From assembly GCF_019977295.1 (NCBI RefSeq), contig NZ_AP024651.1, positions 2,356,001 to 2,420,000 of the forward strand: a stretch of DNA of 64,000 nt, read 5' to 3'. A program made the translations under genes and the position numbers. Below, in pieces: positions 26,624 through 34,952 of this stretch. Position 1 is the stretch's first letter; each line of letters begins with the position of its first letter. This stretch comes from Arthrobacter sp. StoSoilB20 (GTDB taxonomy: Bacteria; Actinomycetota; Actinomycetes; Actinomycetales; Micrococcaceae). A model generated the notes under the pieces. The model was not told the DNA's origin. It saw only the letters and a program-made list of their open reading frames with translations, and ran no database searches.

Positions 26624-29137
26624 TTACTGCCCGAGGGCGGCCGCAAGGTAGGGGGCTGTCCGGCTTTTGGTGGAACGGGCGACGACGGCGGGCGGCCCGG
26701 TAGCGATCACCTCGCCACCGGCGTCGCCTCCACCTGGCCCCAGGTCGATCACCCAATCAGCGGCCGCCACAACGTCCATGCCGTGTTCCACCACGATCAC
26801 GGTGTTGCCGGCGTCAACAAGTCCGTGGAGCTGCTTCATGAGCAGCTGGACATCGGCCGGGTGCAGGCCGGTGGTGGGTTCGTCCAGCAGGTAAAGGGTG
26901 TGGCCGCGCTGGGTGCGCTGCAACTCGGTGGCGAGTTTGATGCGTTGAGCTTCTCCGCCGGAAAGCTCCGTGGCAGGCTGCCCGAGCCTGAGGTAACCCA
27001 GCCCGACGTCCTGAAGGGTCTGTAGGCTTCGCGAAACGGAGGGCAGGTCCGAAAGGAACCCGGACGCCGCAGCTACGGTCATGCCCAGGACCTCAGCGAT
27101 GTTGCGGCCACGGTACTTCACTTCCAGGGTGTCCGGGTTGAAACGGGTGCCCTCACACTCGGGGCAGGGACCGTAGCTACCGGGAAGGAACAGCAATTCA
27201 ACGGCCACAAACCCTTCTCCCTGGCAGGTTTCGCAGCGGCCTCCGGCGACGTTGAACGAGAACCTTCCGGCACCGAAGCCACGGGCGCGGGCGTCGTCGG
27301 TTGCTGCGAATTCCTTCCGGACCCCATCGAAAAGACCCGTGTAGGTGGCCAGGTTGGATCGTGGTGTGCGGCCGATGGGTTTCTGATCCACCTTGACCAG
27401 GCGGTCAAGGTGGTGGAGCCCGGACACGGCTGCAGTTTCCGTGGATTCAGGGTGGTCCGCCGATTCCGGATGGAGCCGGGCGTTGACAACCTCGGCCAGG
27501 ACCTGGCTGACCAGGGTGGACTTGCCCGAACCGGAAACGCCGGTCACAGCGGTCAGGACGCCCAAAGGAAACTCCACCTCGAGTCCGCGGAGGTTATGGC
27601 GGGTTGCGCCTCGAAGCTTGAGTGACCGATCCCAGGGACGGGGAACACCGGCACCCGATCTGTCCTCCTCAGGAAAAAGGAAGGGGCGGGTCACGGAATC
27701 GTGCACGTGTTCCAGGCCGTCCACGGGGCCGCTGTAGAGGACCTGGCCGCCGCCCTCGCCGGCGAGGGGTCCGACGTCGACCAACCAGTCAGCCGCCTGG
27801 ACGAACTTCATGTTGTGCTCAACAACGAAGACGGAGTTCCCGGACTTCTTGAGCTGGTTCAGCACTTCAAGCAGGGGTTCGGCGTCAGCGGGGTGGAGCC
27901 CTGCGGAGGGTTCATCCAAGACGTAGATGACGCCGAACAGGCCGGAGCGCAGTTGCGTGGCGATCCTGAGCCTTTGCATTTCGCCGGGGGAGAGGGTGGG
28001 GGTTGCCCGTCCCAGCGCCAGGTAGCCGAGGCCGAGTTCCAGGAGCACGGTAACCCTGGCGAGCAGGTCACGGGTGATGGCCACGGCTACCTCGTTGCCT
28101 TCGCCGGACCTCTGGGTGCGGGAGGCAGTCCCGGCCGTGGTGAGCTCGGTGGTGGGCCTGATGATCTCCGCCAACCGGGTCAGCGGCAGGGCGTTGAACT
28201 CGGCAATCGTCTTTCCGGCGAACGTGACGGCGAGCGCTTCGGGCCTGAGTCCGCTGCCGTCGCACCGTGGGCAGCGGCCGGTTGTCATGAAGCGCAGGAC
28301 CCGGTCCCGCATGGCGGTGCTCTTGGAGTCTGCAAGGGTGTGGAGGACGTAGCTTTTGGCGCTCCAGAAGCGGCCTTTGTAGGGCTTGGCGACGCGGTCC
28401 CTCTGGGGAGTCACTTCCACCACGGGCTGCTCTTCGGTGAACAGGATCCAGTCCCGGTCCTTCTTTGCCAGTTTGCTCCACGGTACGTCCACGTCGTAGC
28501 CCAGGTGGGTGAGGATGTCGCGCAGGTTCTTGCCCTGCCATGCGCCAGGCCACGCGGCTATGGCTCCGTCGCGGATGCTCAGCGAGGGATCCGGCACCAG
28601 GGATGACTCGCTGACCGTGTGCGCAACACCCAGGCCGTGGCATTCGGGGCATGCTCCGGCGGTGGTGTTGGGGGAGAAGGCGTCGGAGTCCAGTTGGCTG
28701 GTGCCTTCCGGGTACCGTCCGGCACGGGAGAAGAGCATGCGCAGGGAGTTGGACAGTGTTGTCACTGTGCCGACGCTGGACCGTGCGGTAGCCGTGCCGC
28801 GGCGTTGTTGAAGCGCGACGGCGGGCGGGAGCCCCGTGATGGCTTCAACCTTGGGATTGTGTCCCTGTTGGATGAGGCGGCGGGCGTAGGGGGCTACGGA
28901 TTCGAAGTAGCGGCGCTGGGCCTCGGCGTAGATGGTGCCAAAGGCGAGGGAGGATTTTCCCGACCCGGAGACGCCCGTGAAGGCGACGATGGCATCTCTT
29001 GGGACATTGACGTCCACGGAGCGGAGGTTGTTTTCGCGTGCTCCCCGGACTTTGACAAAACCATCTTCAGGATCGATGAATTGTGCTGCCGGTACATCGG
29101 AAACGGGTCGCTCGGGGATTGTCAGTTTACTGTCCAT
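26624..29137 (-). CDS. UvrA paralogue (excinuclease ATPase-like, short)
   Basis: This 837-residue protein has two ABC-type ATPase halves: GVSGSGKSS near 55 and again near 545, with signatures LSPGEMQRLRIA and LSGGEAQRIKLA, and zinc motifs CPECHGLG, CPRCDGSG and CETCQGEG...CPEC. It is ~100 residues shorter than housekeeping UvrA, consistent with loss of the UvrB-binding region, as in UvrA2/DrrC-type paralogues linked to antibiotic or DNA-intercalator resistance. It follows arfB by 49 bp on the same strand. A role in DNA-lesion or drug tolerance is inferred. Confidence 0.88.
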   Translation of the reverse strand: MDSKLTIPERPVSDVPAAQFIDPEDGFVKVRGARENNLRSVDVNVPRDAIVAFTGVSGSGKSSLAFGTIYAEAQRRYFESVAPYARRLIQQGHNPKVEAITGLPPAVALQQRRGTATARSSVGTVTTLSNSLRMLFSRAGRYPEGTSQLDSDAFSPNTTAGACPECHGLGVAHTVSESSLVPDPSLSIRDGAIAAWPGAWQGKNLRDILTHLGYDVDVPWSKLAKKDRDWILFTEEQPVVEVTPQRDRVAKPYKGRFWSAKSYVLHTLADSKSTAMRDRVLRFMTTGRCPRCDGSGLRPEALAVTFAGKTIAEFNALPLTRLAEIIRPTTELTTAGTASRTQRSGEGNEVAVAITRDLLARVTVLLELGLGYLALGRATPTLSPGEMQRLRIATQLRSGLFGVIYVLDEPSAGLHPADAEPLLEVLNQLKKSGNSVFVVEHNMKFVQAADWLVDVGPLAGEGGGQVLYSGPVDGLEHVHDSVTRPFLFPEEDRSGAGVPRPWDRSLKLRGATRHNLRGLEVEFPLGVLTAVTGVSGSGKSTLVSQVLAEVVNARLHPESADHPESTETAAVSGLHHLDRLVKVDQKPIGRTPRSNLATYTGLFDGVRKEFAATDDARARGFGAGRFSFNVAGGRCETCQGEGFVAVELLFLPGSYGPCPECEGTRFNPDTLEVKYRGRNIAEVLGMTVAAASGFLSDLPSVSRSLQTLQDVGLGYLRLGQPATELSGGEAQRIKLATELQRTQRGHTLYLLDEPTTGLHPADVQLLMKQLHGLVDAGNTVIVVEHGMDVVAAADWVIDLGPGGGDAGGEVIATGPPAVVARSTKSRTAPYLAAALGQ

Positions 29138-29186
29138 TCCTATGACTCTATCGGCGTTCGTGAGGGTGTCCGGACGGTTCGGCGGC

Positions 29187-29606
29187 CTACTCAGCCGGAG
29201 GACGGCGTCGTTGTTGCTTGGTGGCGGACCTCAATTCCTTGGCGGCCCGGTGCCTGCGGGCGGAGCCGCGGGTGGGCTTTGAGGGGCGGCGAATGGCTTC
29301 GGGGGCAAGGCCGGAACGGATGATTGCCGCGAGTTTCGCCAAGGCGATCTCGCGGTTGCGCAGTTGGGACCGTTCCTCGGAGGCTGTCACGGTGATGACT
29401 CCGTCAAGGAGCTTTCGCTCGAGCCGTCTAAGCAACAAGTGGCGCTGCCCGTCCGTGAGTGCTGTCGTTCCGGCGATGTTCCATCGCAGTTCTGCCCGGC
29501 TGTCGGTGGTGTTGACATGTTGTCCGCCCGGCCCTGAGGAACGGGAAAACCGCCAGGACAATTCCGAGGCGGGAACTGTCACTGTGGGGGTAATTTCCAG
29601 GTCCAT
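29187..29606 (-). CDS. arfB: Alternative ribosome-rescue factor ArfB (peptidyl-tRNA hydrolase)
   Basis: This 139-residue protein carries the GGQ motif (SSGPGGQHVN, Gly27-Gly28-Gln29) of class I release factors and a basic C-terminal tail rich in Arg and Lys (GSARRHRAAKEL...). ArfB/YaeJ uses that tail to enter an empty mRNA channel and then hydrolyses peptidyl-tRNA on stalled ribosomes. It is upstream of the UvrA paralogue on the same strand. The ATG follows a run of G residues upstream. Confidence 0.94.
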   Translation of the reverse strand: MDLEITPTVTVPASELSWRFSRSSGPGGQHVNTTDSRAELRWNIAGTTALTDGQRHLLLRRLERKLLDGVITVTASEERSQLRNREIALAKLAAIIRSGLAPEAIRRPSKPTRGSARRHRAAKELRSATKQQRRRPPAE

Positions 29607-29764
29607 GGGTCAAGCCTTTCATGTCCGCAACCATCCGGCGCCTCACGTGGGTCTGTCCGGCGCATCCACGCCGGCGGGACGCAGTGGCCAGTGGCACGAA
29701 GACACCAGGCCTTATGCTGCGTGACCCTGCCTGACTCCGGCGTCAAGCGCATAGGATCAACCAT

Positions 29765-30160
29765 ATGGCCGGTAGCGTGGACGTTCTTGGCCCCATCCTG
29801 GAAATGATGACCTGGGTGGGGTTCGTCCCGGGTGTCCCGTTGCTGATCACTGCGTGGATCGTTGCCAGGCGCCGGTGCGTTTGGGTGACCGCCGACGGTG
29901 AACGGTTCGCTGCCGGTGGTTTCGTGGGCCTGCACTGGGTTGACCAGGCCAATGAGGAACGCAAGATCCTGTTGGATGTCCCTTCCGGCGATGGCAGCTT
30001 CCAGCCGGGAGCGGTGGTGGTCCACTATGACCTCTGCCATCCTTCCCGATGCTCGCTTCAGCCGCCGCGGTATGACCATACTGTGTTGATCCTCGGCTGG
30101 ATACTCACCGGCGTCGGCATCCTCAGTACGCTGGGAGGCTTCGCCCTTCTGGTCCTCTAA
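29765..30160 (+). CDS. Small membrane protein, unknown function
   Basis: This 131-residue protein has two hydrophobic segments, about 14-32 (TWVGFVPGVPLLITAWIVA) and 108-130 (HTVLILGWILTGVGILSTLGGF), joined by a ~70-residue polar stretch with likely beta strands. I do not recognise a family. It stands alone between a divergent arfB and the DHFR-like gene, 72 bp before the latter's start. It may be a bitopic or hairpin membrane protein. Confidence 0.62.
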   Translation: MAGSVDVLGPILEMMTWVGFVPGVPLLITAWIVARRRCVWVTADGERFAAGGFVGLHWVDQANEERKILLDVPSGDGSFQPGAVVVHYDLCHPSRCSLQPPRYDHTVLILGWILTGVGILSTLGGFALLVL

Positions 30161-30232
30161 CCATCAACCCCTTGAATGGCTCTTTGCTCCGGGGCTAGCA
30201 TGTCCCGCACGGTAGATCCGAGGAGGCAGCGC

Positions 30233-30868
30233 ATGAGCGAGTCAACGGCAAGCGAGTCAACGGCAACCCTGGTGGTGGACCTGATTATTTCCTTGGATGG
30301 CTATGCATCTGCTGAGGGCTGGCCCGGGTGGTGGGGGCTGGAGGGTCCTGAGTACCTGGCTTGGCTGGACGAGGAAGGCAAGAAGGACTTCACCACCTTG
30401 ATGGGGGCCACCACATACCGGGTGATGTCCAGCTTGTCCCAGGAAGCCAGTGCGGAGGATTCGGGCTTTTCGCAGGACGAAGGCGCCAGTTTGAGCGGCA
30501 TGGCGGCCCTGCCCAAAATAGTCTTCTCCTCCACCTTGAAAGAACCTTTGGCGTGGCCCAACACCGAACTCATTTCCGGTGATGCGGTGGAAGCGGTACG
30601 GGAACTGAAGCGGACTCGAACAGGCATTCTGAGCACCCTTGGCAGCATAAGCCTGTGCCGCTCCCTGCTGACCGCCGGACTGGTGGACAGATACCGCCTG
30701 GTTGTCTTTCCCGTGATCACCGGAAGGACCGGCAGCGAGCGCATCTTCGATGGCTATCCGGACGTAGCGTTGGAGCTCGTGGACAGCCGGACCTTCGATG
30801 GCCGGTCGCAGCTGCTGGAGTACATCCCGCGGGTCATTGACGGCCCGCCGGCAAAGCGGCAATCATGA
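30233..30868 (+). CDS. Dihydrofolate reductase/RibD C-terminal family protein
   Basis: This 211-residue protein matches the RibD C-terminal reductase fold: VVDLIISLDGYAS at the start, TTYRVMS, IVFSSTLKEPLAW and GSISLCRSLLTAGLVDRYRLVVFPVITG. An NADPH-dependent reductase is expected, but family members mostly lack known substrates. The ATG follows AGGAGG 6 nt upstream. Its end overlaps the MBL-fold gene by 4 nt (ATGA), so the two are coupled. Confidence 0.87.
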   Translation: MSESTASESTATLVVDLIISLDGYASAEGWPGWWGLEGPEYLAWLDEEGKKDFTTLMGATTYRVMSSLSQEASAEDSGFSQDEGASLSGMAALPKIVFSSTLKEPLAWPNTELISGDAVEAVRELKRTRTGILSTLGSISLCRSLLTAGLVDRYRLVVFPVITGRTGSERIFDGYPDVALELVDSRTFDGRSQLLEYIPRVIDGPPAKRQS

Positions 30869-31509
30869 GCCAGGCGCTGGAAGTCGTCGTCCAGCAAGTG
30901 CACTTACCTGCGGGAATGGCCGGTCCTGGAGAGATCAGCTTCGATGTCAGGTCTTTCGTTCTTCCTGTCACTGACGGAATTGTCCTCATAGATACCGGTC
31001 TGGCTGGAAATGTGGAGGACATCGGACGCGGTTTGGAGAACGTTGGTGCGGGCTGGAGCGACGTTTCGGACGTCGTGCTCACGCATTCGCATCCGGATCA
31101 CGTTGGCGGTTTGGAAGATGTCCTGTCCAGGACAACAGGAGTTGCGGTGTGGGCCGGCGATGGTGAAGCCGCTGCCATGGGTGTTGGCGGAGAGATCCAG
31201 CGAGCTTCCGATGGTCAGCTCATCCGCGGCTTGAGGGTCGTTTCGACACCCGGTCACACCCAAGGGCACATCAGCCTGTTGTTGGAAAACGAGGGACTGA
31301 TGTTCGTGGGCGACGCTGTGGGCGCCATGGACGGGACCATGGTGCGCCCACCTGCACCCTTCACTGCTGATCCGGCGGAGGCCGAACGTTCCCTGTGGAA
31401 GATCGCCACCATGTCTCCAGGCAGGATGGTCTTTTCCCATGGTGGAGAACTCCAGGATCCAGGTTCCCTGCTTCGTGCATTGCTGAGCGGGTCTGCAGCC
31501 GGATCGTAG
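30865..31509 (+). CDS. MBL-fold metallohydrolase
   Basis: This 214-residue cytoplasmic protein has the metal-binding HSHPDHVGG motif at about residue 74 and later GHTQGHIS and GDAV motifs that complete the binuclear site. It resembles glyoxalase II-like and N-acyl hydrolase branches of the superfamily; substrate unknown. ATG overlaps the DHFR-like stop. Confidence 0.88.
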   Translation: MSQALEVVVQQVHLPAGMAGPGEISFDVRSFVLPVTDGIVLIDTGLAGNVEDIGRGLENVGAGWSDVSDVVLTHSHPDHVGGLEDVLSRTTGVAVWAGDGEAAAMGVGGEIQRASDGQLIRGLRVVSTPGHTQGHISLLLENEGLMFVGDAVGAMDGTMVRPPAPFTADPAEAERSLWKIATMSPGRMVFSHGGELQDPGSLLRALLSGSAAGS

Positions 31510-31598
31510 CGTCAACGCGACCGTGCGGAGGGAGGTGCAGCATCCCGCTGTGCCCTGGCTCTTGTTTCCCGGCTTCCGCGCTGGATTCCATGGCTTCC

Positions 31599-31620
31599 TA
31601 GTAAATCAGTAGACTTACTA
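31599..31620. promoter_or_regulatory. Putative palindromic operator upstream of the flavin/PLP-oxidase-like gene
   Basis: Two 9-nt arms TAGTAAATC and GACTTACTA around AGTA match except at one position, giving a 22-bp near-perfect palindrome. It is AT-rich relative to its surroundings and lies 50 bp before the 31671 start. A TetR/MarR-type dimer site is plausible, and no candidate repressor is adjacent. Confidence 0.55.
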
Positions 31621-31670
31621 TTAGGCTGGCCGCTGGGGAAAGTCCCCTGGCATGGAGAATTGAGGGAAAC

Positions 31671-32153
31671 ATGACTGAAGAGCAAGGCATTGCCAAGGTG
31701 ACGGAGATTATCAACGACTCCAGGATCGGAATGCTGACCACCATCAACGAAGAAGGCGCGCTGGTCAGCCGGCCGCTCGCTGTTCAGGACGTCAAGGACG
31801 ACGGCGACATGTGGTTCTTCACAGGACTGGACACCTCGCAGGTTGCGCACGTGCGGCAGGATCCCCGCGTCAATGTTTCCTTTGGGAAGAACACGGAGTG
31901 GGTTTCCGTGGCCGGCACCGCTGAAGTGGTGACCGACCGCCGGAAAATCCGCGAGATGTGGAACCAGGTGGTCGAAGCCTGGTATCCGGGCGGGCCTGAA
32001 ACCCCGGAGGTCTGCCTGCTGCACGTTGACTCAGATTCGGCAGAGTACTGGACCAGCCCCGGCGGGACAGCCGCTACGGTGCTCCAGTGGGTGAAGTCCA
32101 AGGTTACGAACTCCCGCTTCAGCGTGGGCGAAAGCGGAACGGTGGACCTCTGA
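31671..32153 (+). CDS. Pyridoxamine 5'-phosphate oxidase family protein (general stress type)
   Basis: This 160-residue protein has the split-barrel flavin-binding fold: IGMLTTINEEGALVSRPLAVQDVKDDGDMWFFTGLDTSQ and NVSFGKNTEWVSVAGTAEVVTDRRKIREMWN. It is close to the general stress protein 26 group that binds FMN or F420-like cofactors. Reaction unknown. Start ATG follows a GAGGG site. A palindrome at 31599 sits in its promoter region. It is 3 bp from the TraR/DksA-like gene and probably shares a transcript. Confidence 0.87.
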   Translation: MTEEQGIAKVTEIINDSRIGMLTTINEEGALVSRPLAVQDVKDDGDMWFFTGLDTSQVAHVRQDPRVNVSFGKNTEWVSVAGTAEVVTDRRKIREMWNQVVEAWYPGGPETPEVCLLHVDSDSAEYWTSPGGTAATVLQWVKSKVTNSRFSVGESGTVDL

Positions 32154-32156
32154 GCC

Positions 32157-32513
32157 GTGGTTGACGTCCAGCGGTTCCGGCTTCTCCTCGAGGAGGAGCG
32201 GAACCGCAAGTTCAAGCTCGTTGAGGCGCTGCGCAGCGACATCACGTCGGTAAGCCTTGCCCGTCAGGACTCCAATGTGGACGACGAACACGATCCCGAG
32301 GGCAGCACCATAGCGTTCGAGCTTTCCCAGGCGGAAGCCCTCCTTGACCAAAGCCGCGCCGGCCTGGACCAGGTAGAGGCCGCCCTGGAACGGATAGCCA
32401 CGGGGAGCTACGGCACTTGCCAGGTGTGCGGGGCAGCCATACCGGAGGCCCGGCTTGAGGCACGTCCGTGGACACCCTTCTGTGTCCAGCATGCCACCGG
32501 GCGGCGCCGGTGA
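32157..32513 (+). CDS. TraR/DksA-type zinc-finger protein
   Basis: This 118-residue protein has an N-terminal helical part (residues ~1-80) and a C-terminal zinc finger GTCQVCGAAIPEARLEARPWTPFCVQHA. The two N-terminal cysteines and the third are present, but the fourth Cys of DksA-type C4 fingers is His (CVQH), giving a CCCH site. Related proteins bind RNA polymerase secondary channel or regulate stress genes. The GTG start is 3 bp after the previous gene. Confidence 0.85.
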   Translation: MVDVQRFRLLLEEERNRKFKLVEALRSDITSVSLARQDSNVDDEHDPEGSTIAFELSQAEALLDQSRAGLDQVEAALERIATGSYGTCQVCGAAIPEARLEARPWTPFCVQHATGRRR

Positions 32514-32520
32514 GCCGGCC

Positions 32521-32578
32521 AGCAGTTATCCAGGATGCAGCAGCTAGGCAGCAGTTATCCAGGATGCAGCAGCTAGGC
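32521..32578. repeat. Two perfect 29-bp tandem repeats over a gene's 3' end
   Basis: Bases 32521-32549 and 32550-32578 are identical 29-bp units beginning AGCAGTTATCC and ending CTAGGC. On the minus strand each unit contains CTAGCTGCTG and the second supplies the TAG stop of the 32573 gene. The duplication lies between that gene and the TraR/DksA gene, which are convergent. Confidence 0.9.
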
Positions 32579-32794
32579 AGACATGCCAGGGGACACGGGG
32601 ATGAACTCGATGGTTTCCTGGACCTTCTTGCGGGGGCCGCGGTTGAATCCTTTGGCGTCCAGATGGTTGCCGGCCCGATACGCAGCCAGCGCCTCATCGT
32701 AGATCTCGTTCAGCCGTTGGCCTGTAAAGACTTCCCGGCTTCCGTCGGTGAAGAGTATGGATACCGAGGCGCCGCCCGGAAAGTGTCTTTTCAT
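32573..32794 (-). CDS. Small protein of unknown function
   Basis: This 73-residue protein starts MKRHFPGGASVSILFTDGSREVF and contains ALAAYRAGNHLDAKGFNRGPRKKVQETIEFIP. It looks like a small alpha/beta protein with no recognised family. ATG at 32794 follows GAAGG; an upstream TTG (32833) has no site. Its TAG stop falls in the 29-bp tandem repeat, and 57 bp separate its start from the FAH gene on the same strand, so it may be the last gene of that operon. Confidence 0.55.
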   Translation of the reverse strand: MKRHFPGGASVSILFTDGSREVFTGQRLNEIYDEALAAYRAGNHLDAKGFNRGPRKKVQETIEFIPVSPGMSA

Positions 32795-32851
32795 CCGGAC
32801 GAAGCCTTCAGTGTCCTGCTGCAGGGAAATCAAAGTAGACCGCGCTTTCTT

Positions 32852-33865
32852 TTAGTGGTTGGTGACAGTCTCCCGCATTTCCTGGCCGGTGCGTGCTTTT
32901 GTTCCGGGCCGGGAACGGGCCGGTACCCTGGTCACGGCCTCGCGGCGCTCACCCACAGTGTTGATGATGGAGCCGATTCCGTCCACGGTCATTCTTACGC
33001 TGTCCCCGGTCTTCAACGGCGCCGGAGTCCTGCTGCCGTTCCGTCCCCAAAGCTCAGCCAGGCAACCGCTGCCACAGGTTCCAGAGCCCAGGACGTCCCC
33101 TGGCCGGACCACGGAGTCCTGGGACGCATAGGCCACAAGCTCAGCGAAGGGCCACCCCATGTTGGAGAGCAGGTCCTGGCCAATGGCGTCGCCGTTGACC
33201 TCAACGGACATGGCAAGGGGCAAGAACCCCTCCTCGTCATGCAAATGCTCGAATTCATCTGCCGTCACGATCCACGGGCCGAGGGTGTTGGCGAAGTCCT
33301 TCCCTTTGCACGGCCCCAGGCTGACCTTCATCTCCCGCCTCTGGAGATCTCGCGCCGACCAATCATTGAGGATCGTGTAGCCGAAGATGTGCCGGTGCGC
33401 GTCGGCTGCGGACAGGTTCTTCCCTTCACTGCCCGGTACGTACCCAATGACGGCCGCAACTTCTGTCTCAAAATCCAGCTCGCTGCAACCTGCCGGAATG
33501 CCGATGACCTCGCCCGTCCCGGTCACTGTATGCGGATTGGTGAAATAGAACGTAGGGGCTTCGTACCATTCGGCAACTACGCCGGCCACACCATCAATGC
33601 TCTTGCGCACCCCTTCAACATGTTCCTCGAAGGCCACAAAATCCCGGATGGTCCCAGGGAGCAGCGGTGCCAGCAACTGGACCTTCTGCAAGGCAACCGG
33701 AGATACATCCCGGCTGGTTGCCGCGGCAATTGACAATGCCTCCTCCAGACCCGCCTGCAGCAGGTGCTGGACGGTCCGTCCCGCGGGCATTGCAAAGCAG
33801 TTGCCGTCCTCGATGAATCCCTCGTGAGTACCGCCGTCGTAGTTCCAGCGGGCGATCTTTACCAT
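32852..33865 (-). CDS. FAH family protein (C-C hydrolase/isomerase-like), first copy
   Basis: This 337-residue protein has the fumarylacetoacetate-hydrolase fold. Metal-binding acidic residues are expected in LDFETEVAAVIG and the GYTILNDWSARDLQRREMKVSLGPCKGKDFANTLGPWIVT core, typical of FAH superfamily catalytic domains. The ATG at 33865 follows AAGGAAG and gives the natural N-terminus; the longer frame reads through the upstream gene. It is the last large gene of the leftward aromatic cluster and 10 bp after the amidohydrolase. It may act on a ring-cleavage product, as hydratase or hydrolase. Confidence 0.87.
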   Translation of the reverse strand: MVKIARWNYDGGTHEGFIEDGNCFAMPAGRTVQHLLQAGLEEALSIAAATSRDVSPVALQKVQLLAPLLPGTIRDFVAFEEHVEGVRKSIDGVAGVVAEWYEAPTFYFTNPHTVTGTGEVIGIPAGCSELDFETEVAAVIGYVPGSEGKNLSAADAHRHIFGYTILNDWSARDLQRREMKVSLGPCKGKDFANTLGPWIVTADEFEHLHDEEGFLPLAMSVEVNGDAIGQDLLSNMGWPFAELVAYASQDSVVRPGDVLGSGTCGSGCLAELWGRNGSRTPAPLKTGDSVRMTVDGIGSIINTVGERREAVTRVPARSRPGTKARTGQEMRETVTNH

Positions 33866-33875
33866 GGCGGCTTCC

Positions 33876-34952
33876 TTAGGCGGTGGGGCGGGCGGTGAGG
33901 GCAGCGGCGGCAGTAAGGCCGAGCCGGGCGGCGTTCCCGGCAAGGATTCCTGAGGCATCTGCTTCGGAAAGACCTGCCTCATGGACCTCGCCAACAGGGT
34001 CATCCGAACCCATGTCAAAGGGGTAGTCGGAACCGAGCATCACTTGGCCGGGCCCTGCGGCCTGGACGAGCGCGGCGAGTTCGCGCGGATTGTGAACCAG
34101 GGAATCGAAGAAAATCCGCTGAAGATATGACGACGGCGGTTCGGCGCACCTCCGCGCCTCCGGACGTACCTTCCACGCATGGTCGGAACGGCCGATCGTG
34201 GTGGGAAGGTAACCCCCACCGTGGGCAGCAAGGATCAAAAGCCCCGGGTAACGGTCCAGTACTCCGCTGAAAATGAGGTGGGAAAGGGCCACGGCGTTCT
34301 CGGCAGGCTGGGAAACGGTGTTGGCCAGGTAGAACCGGTCCAGGCGCTCGTCCAGGGAACAGCCGAACGGGTGCAGGAAAACGAGGGCGCCGAGTTCCTC
34401 GGCCCGGCTCCAGAAGGCTTCCAGCCGTGGATCCGAGAGCTCAACGGTGGTGTGCTCCGGATCGCCGGGCGTGCCGGCAAACGATCCAATTTCAACGCCC
34501 CGCAGGCCGCATTCGATGACTGCATGTTCCAAGGCCTCAACCATGAGGTCCGGATGCTGCAACGGCACCAGTCCCAAGCCGTTCAACCGGTCCGGAGCCC
34601 CTTGTACCAGCCCGCGTACTGCCTCGTTGGCCTGCTTGGCCAGCGTCAGCGCAAGCCCGGCCCCGGCAAAGTAATAGAAATGCGATGGCGAGGGAGAGAC
34701 GAGCTGGACGTCCACCCCCTGGGCATCCATATCTGCCAGGCGCCTGTCGAGGTCGGTGAGCTGGAGCCACCTCTCCTTGATCATGACGCCCGAGTTCGCC
34801 ATGGACTCAGGTCCGTTCCTCCGCACTTCCAGTGCCTGCAGGGCTGCGAAACCCTCGGGGTCCGCGTTCGCCACGGTTTGTTGGAGGGCTGGGATGAGGA
34901 CGTGGGCGTGGACGTCGAGGATGGGTTGGTGATTGGTTGCGGCGGTGTTCAC
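33876..34952 (-). CDS. Amidohydrolase, ACMSD-like decarboxylase
   Basis: This 358-residue TIM-barrel protein opens with the metal site DVHAHVLIP and continues VFLHPFGC, a GGGYLPTTIGRSDHAW loop and MLGSDYPFDMG, the pattern of aminocarboxymuconate-semialdehyde decarboxylase and gamma-resorcylate decarboxylase relatives. Zn-dependent non-oxidative decarboxylation of a ring-cleavage or aromatic acid is likely. GTG start overlaps the FAD monooxygenase stop (GTGA). Confidence 0.86.
   Translation of the reverse strand: MNTAATNHQPILDVHAHVLIPALQQTVANADPEGFAALQALEVRRNGPESMANSGVMIKERWLQLTDLDRRLADMDAQGVDVQLVSPSPSHFYYFAGAGLALTLAKQANEAVRGLVQGAPDRLNGLGLVPLQHPDLMVEALEHAVIECGLRGVEIGSFAGTPGDPEHTTVELSDPRLEAFWSRAEELGALVFLHPFGCSLDERLDRFYLANTVSQPAENAVALSHLIFSGVLDRYPGLLILAAHGGGYLPTTIGRSDHAWKVRPEARRCAEPPSSYLQRIFFDSLVHNPRELAALVQAAGPGQVMLGSDYPFDMGSDDPVGEVHEAGLSEADASGILAGNAARLGLTAAAALTARPTA

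Noticed and set aside
32468..33733. A 421-codon + strand frame over the FAH and 29-bp repeat region
   Set aside because: Antisense shadow of the FAH gene with no recognisable domain.
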